A DNA stretch of 6,321 bases from an uncultured Bacilli bacterium (GTDB lineage Bacteria > Bacillota_I > Bacilli_A > RF39 > UBA660), in the NCBI GenBank assembly GCA_947630095.1, contig CANRGI010000072.1:1-6321 (forward strand), read 5' to 3'. Below are positions 1 through 3,889 of the stretch, in pieces (position 1 is the first letter of the stretch; each line of letters starts with the position of its first letter). The notes beneath the pieces were generated by a model that worked only from the letters and a program-made list of their open reading frames with translations, made no database searches and was not told the origin of the DNA. A program made the translations under genes and the position numbers.

Positions 1-746
1 TATGCACCTATATGTTGGGTAATACCTCCTGCTTCACCACTTACTACGTGAGTATGTCTTATATAGTCTAGTAAACTAGTTTTACCGTGGTCAACGTGAC
101 CCATTATAGTTACAACTGGAGGACGAGAAACTAAATCTTCTTCTTTATCTTTTATCTCATATTCTTCAAAATTGCTTATATCAGTACTTTCTTCTTTTTT
201 AAGTTCATAACCAAATTCTAAAGTAGCAACGTAAGCGTCGTCATAACTTATACTAGTATTAATATTAAGCATAAGACCTAAATCAAATAATTTCTTAACT
301 AATTCATTATCACTAACACCTATAGAAGATGCTAAATCTTTAACTGTCATACCTTCTTTATAGATTACTATATTAGTTTCATTATCTTTATTAGATTTTA
401 ACTTAGTTTTATTTTTATATAAGTTCTTTTTTTCTTTCTTATATTCTTCTTGAGATTTATTATTATCTTTTTTCTTTAGTTTGACTTTTCCACCACGCTC
501 GAGTTTGAGAGAAGACTCTTCTATAAGTTTTTCTGCCCTGTCTTCAAAAGAGAATTTACTTTCTAATTCTTCACTTAATAAATTTTCTTCTTTATTTTCT
601 GTAATACCACTGTTATCTAACATAATTATATCGTCGTCTTCTAAGTAGTCGTCTTCACTACTAACATTTATACCTAAATCTTTACATAATTTCAAACAAT
701 CCTCTACATTAATATTGACATCTAAAGCGTATTCTTTTACAGTCAT
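1..746 (-). CDS. infB: Translation initiation factor IF-2, N-terminal 248 residues (runs off window)
   Basis: IF-2 is the GTPase that brings initiator fMet-tRNA to the 30S subunit and promotes subunit joining in the cytoplasm. The visible part starts at ATG 744-746, eight bases after an AGAGGG ribosome binding site, and stays open to base 1. Residues 1-43 form a small N-terminal helical module (MTVKEYALDVNINVEDCLKL). Residues 44-125 are a charged, Lys/Glu-rich linker. Residues 129-180 look like the conserved IF2_N domain (EGMTVKDLASSIGVSDNELV). The G domain follows, with the G1 P-loop GHVDHGKT at 216-223 and the switch I region ending in GGITQHIGA at 240-248. The next partial codon TA is consistent with the usual Tyr. 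The rest of the G domain and the C-terminal fMet-tRNA-binding domains lie beyond the window. The N-terminal extension is compact, as in Gram-positive IF-2. It is the last visible gene of the rimP-nusA-ylxR-infB operon, 18 bases after ylxR. Confidence 0.97.
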   Translation of the reverse strand, partial: MTVKEYALDVNINVEDCLKLCKDLGINVSSEDDYLEDDDIIMLDNSGITENKEENLLSEELESKFSFEDRAEKLIEESSLKLERGGKVKLKKKDNNKSQEEYKKEKKNLYKNKTKLKSNKDNETNIVIYKEGMTVKDLASSIGVSDNELVKKLFDLGLMLNINTSISYDDAYVATLEFGYELKKEESTDISNFEEYEIKDKEEDLVSRPPVVTIMGHVDHGKTSLLDYIRHTHVVSGEAGGITQHIGA

Positions 747-752
747 ATATTA

Positions 753-759
753 CACCCTC
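753..759 (-). promoter_or_regulatory. Ribosome binding site of infB
   Basis: On the minus strand the sequence AAAGAGGGTG lies just before ATG 744-746, with GAGGGTG at this position. The spacing of the AGAGGG core to the start codon is about 8 bases. It sits in the 18-base ylxR-infB gap, so infB can initiate independently of ylxR. Confidence 0.75.
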
Positions 760-764
760 TTTCT

Positions 765-1022
765 TTAAAGTCTATTTATTAATTCTTCATATATTTGTGG
801 TGGCACTTCTGTTTGTAAATGCCTATTTAATGTCTTTCTTTTCTTTGCTTCATTAATAACTTCTATATCTTTTTTTAAATAAGCACCTCTTCCATTTGCC
901 TTTCCACTTTCATCTATAATTATATTCCCATCTGGAGTTCTTACAACTCTAAATAAATCTTTTTTCATTAATTTTTCATTAGTTACAACACAAGTACGCA
1001 TAGGTATTTTCTTTACTTTCAT
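765..1022 (-). CDS. ylxR: YlxR family RNA-binding protein (RnpM), DUF448
   Basis: This 85-residue basic protein belongs to the YlxR (DUF448) family, encoded between nusA and infB in many Firmicutes. Family members are RNA-binding, and the B. subtilis protein has been reported to bind RNase P RNA and modulate its activity. Hallmarks seen here are the N-terminal IPMRTCVVT (residues 6-14, with conserved Arg9 and Cys11), LFRVVRTPDG (23-32) and the family signature GKANGRGAYL (40-49). A Lys/Arg-rich helix (AKKRKTLNRHL, 59-69) and a C-terminal helix (QIYEELINRL) follow. Its length matches the family norm, so it appears intact. The start ATG is supported by GAGGT six bases upstream, which overlaps the nusA stop codon. 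The gap to nusA is 9 bases, so translation is probably coupled. Confidence 0.95.
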   Translation of the reverse strand: MKVKKIPMRTCVVTNEKLMKKDLFRVVRTPDGNIIIDESGKANGRGAYLKKDIEVINEAKKRKTLNRHLQTEVPPQIYEELINRL

Positions 1023-1028
1023 AAGTTA

Positions 1029-1033
1029 ACCTC
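1029..1033 (-). promoter_or_regulatory. Ribosome binding site of ylxR overlapping the nusA stop
   Basis: GAGGT on the minus strand lies 6 bases before the ylxR ATG. Its first two bases are the last two bases of the nusA TGA stop codon, so the nusA stop and the ylxR initiation signal are physically fused. This is a usual arrangement for translational coupling. Confidence 0.7.
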
Positions 1034-2108
1034 ATTTATTTATTTCTTCATTTATTGCACTTAAAGTTTTAATGTTAAGTTTATATTTAGTTAGTTTACT
1101 TGCTAACTTTATATTAATACCCTTTTTACCTATTGCTAGACTTAAGTTATCGTCGTCTGTTATAACTAGTGCTGTTTTATTCTTTTCGTCTTCTATTGTA
1201 ACATTTAAGTTTTTAGCAGGACTTAAGGCATTTGCTATAAATACTTCTGGGTTTTCGTCATATAAGATTATATCTACTTTTTCTCCACCTTTATCTCCAT
1301 TTTTACCATTTAAGGCACTTAAGATAGAGGCTATTCTAGTACCTTTTTCTCCTATACAACTTCCAATTGGGTCTACATTTGGGTTAGTACTTGATATTGC
1401 AACTTTACTTCTTACTCCTGCTTCTCTAGCAATACCGTGCATTATTAGGATACCATCTCTAAATTCTGGAATTTCTGTTTCAAATAATCTTTTAACAAAA
1501 CCCCAGTGTTTTCTTGATAATTTAATAGATGGGCCTTTAGATGTTTCTTCTACTTTTTCAATGTAAACTTTTACACTTTCTCCCATTTTAAGAGTTTCTC
1601 CTGGAATTAACTCTTTTTTAGGTAGTATTCCTCTTGCTTTTCCTAAATCAACATAATAATTTCTTGCATCTTCCATTGCTAAGAAACCTACCATAATTTC
1701 GTCTTGTTTTTCTCTAAATTCGTCCATTATGTTATTTCTTTCTGCTTCTCTTATCTTTTGTAAAACTACTTGTTTTGCAACACTTATAGCAACACGGCCA
1801 AAGTCTTCTGGAGTTACTTCACTTTCTATTATGTCTCCTATTTTAGCATTTTTATCTTTTTCTTGTGCTTCTTCAAGTAATAATTCAGCATCTTCATTAT
1901 CTAATTCTTCTACTACAGTCCATCTTCTATAAATTCTAATCATACCATTTTCAGTATTGATTTCTGTTCTGATGTCTGCATCTTCTCCAGTATTCTTTTT
2001 ATAAGCGGCTGTAAAAGCATTTTGCATTGCTTCGACTACAACTGACTCGTCTATGCCTTTTTCTTTTACTATAAAATCTAATGCTGTTTTAAATTCTTTA
2101 TTATTCAT
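1032..2108 (-). CDS. nusA: Transcription termination/antitermination factor NusA
   Basis: NusA binds RNA polymerase and nascent RNA and modulates pausing, termination and antitermination. The 358-residue length fits the Gram-positive form, which lacks the C-terminal acidic repeats of E. coli NusA. Residues 1-125 are the RNA-polymerase-binding N-terminal domain, containing FTAAYKK (32-38) and TPEDFGRVAISVAKQVV (99-115). Residues about 134-199 are the S1 domain, ending in IKLSRKHWGFVKRLFE. KH1 carries VDPIGSCIGEKGTRI with GxxG at 253-256, followed by the conserved ENPEVFIANALSPA (285-298). KH2 carries NLSLAIGKKGINIKLASKLT with GxxG at 327-330. Oddities are a Gly/Lys-rich insert at about 269-275 in KH1 and Trp202 where relatives usually have Pro (SRxHP). 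The ATG overlaps the end of rimP by 8 bases and has a strong AAGGAG site 6 bases upstream. It ends in TGA; read as Trp, it would add only two residues before TAA. Confidence 0.98.
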   Translation of the reverse strand: MNNKEFKTALDFIVKEKGIDESVVVEAMQNAFTAAYKKNTGEDADIRTEINTENGMIRIYRRWTVVEELDNEDAELLLEEAQEKDKNAKIGDIIESEVTPEDFGRVAISVAKQVVLQKIREAERNNIMDEFREKQDEIMVGFLAMEDARNYYVDLGKARGILPKKELIPGETLKMGESVKVYIEKVEETSKGPSIKLSRKHWGFVKRLFETEIPEFRDGILIMHGIAREAGVRSKVAISSTNPNVDPIGSCIGEKGTRIASILSALNGKNGDKGGEKVDIILYDENPEVFIANALSPAKNLNVTIEDEKNKTALVITDDDNLSLAIGKKGINIKLASKLTKYKLNIKTLSAINEEINK

Positions 2109-2358
2109 ATTCTACTCCTTTACTACATATATCTAAAACATAATCACCTTGGATTTCGCTTAAGTCAAGAGTATCTATTATAGGGTTAATTATTTCAGAA
2201 CATTGACTGCAAAGGTCAGTATCTATTACTTTAGTTTCACTTTCTAACCTTATAAATAAAGTATTTACTCCATCTTCTTCCTCTAGTGATATGCTATATA
2301 TGCTTACTCCTAATTCTTTTAAAGGTTCTTTTAATGCACTTTTGATTTTTTCTTCCAT
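2101..2358 (-). CDS. rimP: Ribosome maturation factor RimP, N-terminal domain only
   Basis: RimP assists 30S subunit maturation. This protein is 85 residues, whereas typical RimP is about 150 and has an N-terminal alpha/beta domain followed by a C-terminal SH3-like domain. Here the N-terminal domain is recognisable. An initial helix (KSALKEPLKELG) leads into beta strands with IYSISLEEEDGVNTLFIRLE, then the VIDTDLCSQCSEIINPIIDT helix, which matches the family pattern of an Asp-Cys pair and a Ser-x-x-Ile helix. YVLDICSKGVE comes last, at the place of the usual Y-LEVSSPGLER motif. The protein stops right after that motif, so the SH3-like domain is missing. The start is ATG 2356-2358, because a perfect AAGGAGG lies 9 bases upstream. 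An in-frame TTG at 2377-2379 would translate that site as Lys-Arg-Arg-Lys and is rejected. The identification also rests on the position before nusA. It overlaps nusA by 8 bases. Confidence 0.85.
   Translation of the reverse strand: MEEKIKSALKEPLKELGVSIYSISLEEEDGVNTLFIRLESETKVIDTDLCSQCSEIINPIIDTLDLSEIQGDYVLDICSKGVEYE
2115..2120 (-). promoter_or_regulatory. Ribosome binding site of nusA inside rimP
   Basis: AAGGAG on the minus strand, 6 bases before the nusA ATG at 2106-2108, lies inside the last codons of rimP. It fixes the nusA start and indicates that the rimP end and nusA start were set together, not damaged by a recent random mutation. Confidence 0.85.
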
Positions 2359-2367
2359 TTTATTTTT

Positions 2368-2374
2368 CCTCCTT
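2368..2374 (-). promoter_or_regulatory. Strong ribosome binding site of rimP
   Basis: AAGGAGG on the minus strand is a near-perfect anti-16S match, 9 bases before ATG 2356-2358. It decides the start codon of rimP against the longer TTG-initiated reading at 2379. Confidence 0.9.
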
Positions 2375-2386
2375 TTCAAATTTAAA

Positions 2387-2407
2387 GAGTGGGTTTATTG
2401 CCCACTC
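2387..2407 (-). promoter_or_regulatory. 5'-leader stem-loop of the rimP operon
   Basis: This is a perfect 7-bp inverted repeat (GAGTGGG / CCCACTC) around a 7-base loop. Measured from the promoter at 2422-2450, the predicted transcript starts near 2415, so the hairpin begins about 8 bases from the 5' end and ends 12 bases before the Shine-Dalgarno sequence. It could protect the mRNA 5' end, act as a leader regulator, or act as a weak terminator, since TTTAAATTT follows it on the minus strand. The stem is certain from the sequence; the role is inferred. Confidence 0.7.
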
Positions 2408-2421
2408 AAGTAAGTGATTTT

Positions 2422-2450
2422 ATTTTAGCACAGATAATGAGAATAAGCAA
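2422..2450 (-). promoter_or_regulatory. SigA-type promoter of the rimP-nusA-ylxR-infB operon
   Basis: On the minus strand a -35 box TTGCTT (2445-2450) is separated by exactly 17 bases from the -10 box TAAAAT (2422-2427). The -10 is preceded by TGC, giving an extended -10 (TGnTAAAAT). The inferred start of transcription is near 2415. The -35 lies only about 10 bases after the stop codon of the upstream cohesin-protein gene, so the promoter occupies nearly the whole intergenic gap. Confidence 0.75.
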
Positions 2451-2460
2451 GGGGTTTATG

Positions 2461-3888
2461 CTATTTAAAACCTTTATTTTTCTTTTTAATCATTAAAAAC
2501 GCTATTACTGAAATAACTAATACTATAACTGATACGGCAAGTATCATTACATAAACATATATATTAGATGTTTTAATTACTAGTACATAATTCCTAATAG
2601 TGCCATCTTCTGCTGTTACTTTTATAGTTATTTCACTATTATTAGATAAGTTTTTATTTCCAGTTATTGATACTACTGCTTTTTCGTCTTCTGCTAAAGC
2701 ACTAATATTAAGTTTTTTGTCATTAGTTTTTAATACATATCTTAAAGTATCTTTATTAAAATCTATTTTATAATTTTCTATTTCTAAAGAACTTAAATAA
2801 TTATTATTACTTAGAGTAACACCCATATCTAACCTTTGTATTTTTAAAGTATAAGTTCTAGTGCTACCACTTTCTGCTACTACTATGACGCTCACTATGT
2901 TTTCTCCTACTTGTAAGTTAGTAGTATTTCCTTCTATTCTTGCAGTTGATTTTTCGTCTTCCACTAAGTAACTAACATCTATACTATCTTTTTCATAAGG
3001 TATAGAAACAGTGTATTCTAAAGCATCATTTAGTTCTATAACATTATCATTTACTTTTAATTCCTTTAATTTATTATTAGTGCTTTTCTTTTCTGGAGTT
3101 ACTGGAGTTGTGTTATTGTTGTTATTATTGTTGTTATTAGAATTATTATTATTTCCAGTACTTGGTGTTGGTGGTGTTTCTACAACTGGCTCTGGTCTAG
3201 TTATATTAATAGTGTATGATTTAGTAGTTCCTGCTTCACTAGTTACTACTACACTAAATGAGTTAAGGCCATAGTTTAGACTAACGTCACCTGTACCTAT
3301 AATAGTACTTTTACTATCAGTTGGTGTTGCTTCTATTTTAGTGCTTGGTGCATCTACTATAACATTATAAGTTAGCACATCTTTACTAAAGTTTATATTA
3401 GCACCTGTTACACTTAGTGCGTCTAACGTATCAACATTACTGTTTACTCCTATAGTAGCGCTTGTGCCACTTGGAAATTCGTCTTCATAAGATGTGTTAG
3501 AAAAATTTACATTATCTATAGTAATAGTATAGGTATCATTAGGTGTTGCATTAGATGGGATAGACACTACTAAATTACCTAATGGGATAGTACCACTAGG
3601 CATAGGGTTATCTACAGATGTACCTAGTGCAAAACCTGATGCTTGAGTATTATTTACTGATACATTAGATATTAAAGGTGTCATACTTTTATAAGTTAAA
3701 CCATTTGAAAATGAATAATTTGCTTTTACACCTATCATATTTCCACTAGTTGTTATATTTACTTTACAAGTTACAGACTCCCCAGCATTACCTTTACTTG
3801 GGCAACTTAAACTAATACTAGATGCGTTTAATTTAAATGGTATAAGTAAAATTAAACTTAAAATTATATATTTTAAAATACTTCTCAT
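2461..3888 (-). CDS. Membrane-anchored cohesin-like surface protein with cadherin-like beta-sandwich domains
   Basis: This is a 475-residue exported protein that I infer to be a cell-surface receptor for dockerin-bearing proteins. Residues 1-22 form a signal peptide with a hydrophobic core and a likely cut after Asn-Ala. Residues 23-150 resemble a cohesin domain: GESVTCKVNI, MIGVKANYSFSNGLTY, GTIPLGNLVVSIP and DTYTITIDNVNFS give the usual strand pattern. Three domains of the cadherin-like beta-sandwich type (Pfam PF12733 style) follow at about 153-231, 271-352 and 360-438. Each begins with a Leu-x-x-Leu strand and ends in the typical GTxxxYTLxI pattern. A Pro/Thr/Asn-rich linker (232-272) separates the first from the second. 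A transmembrane helix at about 443-466 and the tail KKKNKGFK anchor it; no LPXTG sortase motif is present. The only cysteines are Cys29 and Cys41, both in the cohesin-like domain. The ATG lies one base after the stop of the dockerin gene. The domain names come from pattern recognition, not a database search. Confidence 0.85.
   Translation of the reverse strand: MRSILKYIILSLILLIPFKLNASSISLSCPSKGNAGESVTCKVNITTSGNMIGVKANYSFSNGLTYKSMTPLISNVSVNNTQASGFALGTSVDNPMPSGTIPLGNLVVSIPSNATPNDTYTITIDNVNFSNTSYEDEFPSGTSATIGVNSNVDTLDALSVTGANINFSKDVLTYNVIVDAPSTKIEATPTDSKSTIIGTGDVSLNYGLNSFSVVVTSEAGTTKSYTINITRPEPVVETPPTPSTGNNNNSNNNNNNNNNTTPVTPEKKSTNNKLKELKVNDNVIELNDALEYTVSIPYEKDSIDVSYLVEDEKSTARIEGNTTNLQVGENIVSVIVVAESGSTRTYTLKIQRLDMGVTLSNNNYLSSLEIENYKIDFNKDTLRYVLKTNDKKLNISALAEDEKAVVSITGNKNLSNNSEITIKVTAEDGTIRNYVLVIKTSNIYVYVMILAVSVIVLVISVIAFLMIKKKNKGFK
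3112..3153 (-). repeat. Poly-asparagine coding tract (AAT/AAC triplets)
   Basis: Fourteen codons (residues 246-259) encode Asn except for a single Ser, using a mix of AAT and AAC. This tract sits in the Pro/Thr-rich linker between the first and second beta-sandwich domains. It is a flexible spacer and a possible in-frame slippage site, so its length could differ between strains without breaking the gene. Confidence 0.85.
3438..3822 (-). other. Cohesin-like domain region
   Basis: Residues 23-150 of the membrane-anchored protein. The order of short beta strands, the G-x-x-V start strand, the central NYSFSNGLTY strand and the late GTIPLGNLVVSIP strand followed by DTYTITI match the jelly-roll pattern of cohesins, which bind dockerins. 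A pair of cysteines twelve residues apart near the start could form a disulfide outside the cell. A related carbohydrate-binding beta-sandwich is the main alternative. Confidence 0.7.
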
Positions 3889-3889
3889 A

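Larger units (their letters stand above)
2380..2460. other. Intergenic segment between the surface operon and the rimP operon
   Basis: Only about 100 bases separate the cohesin gene stop (2461) from the rimP start (2358). They contain the promoter, the stem-loop and the ribosome binding site described separately. No hairpin with a T-run fits between the cohesin gene stop and the rimP promoter, so there is no dedicated terminator for the surface operon. Confidence 0.75.

Noticed and set aside
1032..1034. TGA read as Trp (Mycoplasma-type code)
   Set aside because: All three visible Trp codons are TGG and no internal TGA occurs in the genes. The single TGA is at the expected nusA end, though the TAA two codons later means this cannot be fully excluded.
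1072..1566. Plus-strand open frame of 164 codons opposite nusA
   Set aside because: It lies wholly antisense to a clearly conserved NusA, has a hydrophobic low-complexity translation typical of a reversed charged gene, and has no convincing ribosome binding site or family match.
1729..1932. Plus-strand open frame of 67 codons opposite nusA
   Set aside because: Antisense shadow rich in Ser, Leu and Phe, produced by the complement of Glu/Lys/Asp-rich codons.
2101..2358. rimP as a frameshifted pseudogene
   Set aside because: The stop codon falls within the nusA start region, with a well-placed nusA ribosome binding site inside rimP and no leftover C-terminal coding sequence in any frame, so a stable short gene is more likely.
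2359..2379. Longer rimP starting at TTG 2377-2379
   Set aside because: The extra residues Lys-Arg-Arg-Lys are the translation of the Shine-Dalgarno sequence AAGGAGG that serves the ATG at 2356-2358.
2387..2407. Stem-loop as a classical intrinsic terminator of the cohesin gene
   Set aside because: It lies downstream of the rimP promoter and is followed by TTTAAATTT instead of a continuous T-run, so a leader role is preferred; partial termination remains possible.
3011..3274. Plus-strand open frame of 87 codons containing a poly-Leu run
   Set aside because: The Leu run is the reverse reading of the Asn-triplet tract in the cohesin protein, so it is a by-product and not a membrane protein.
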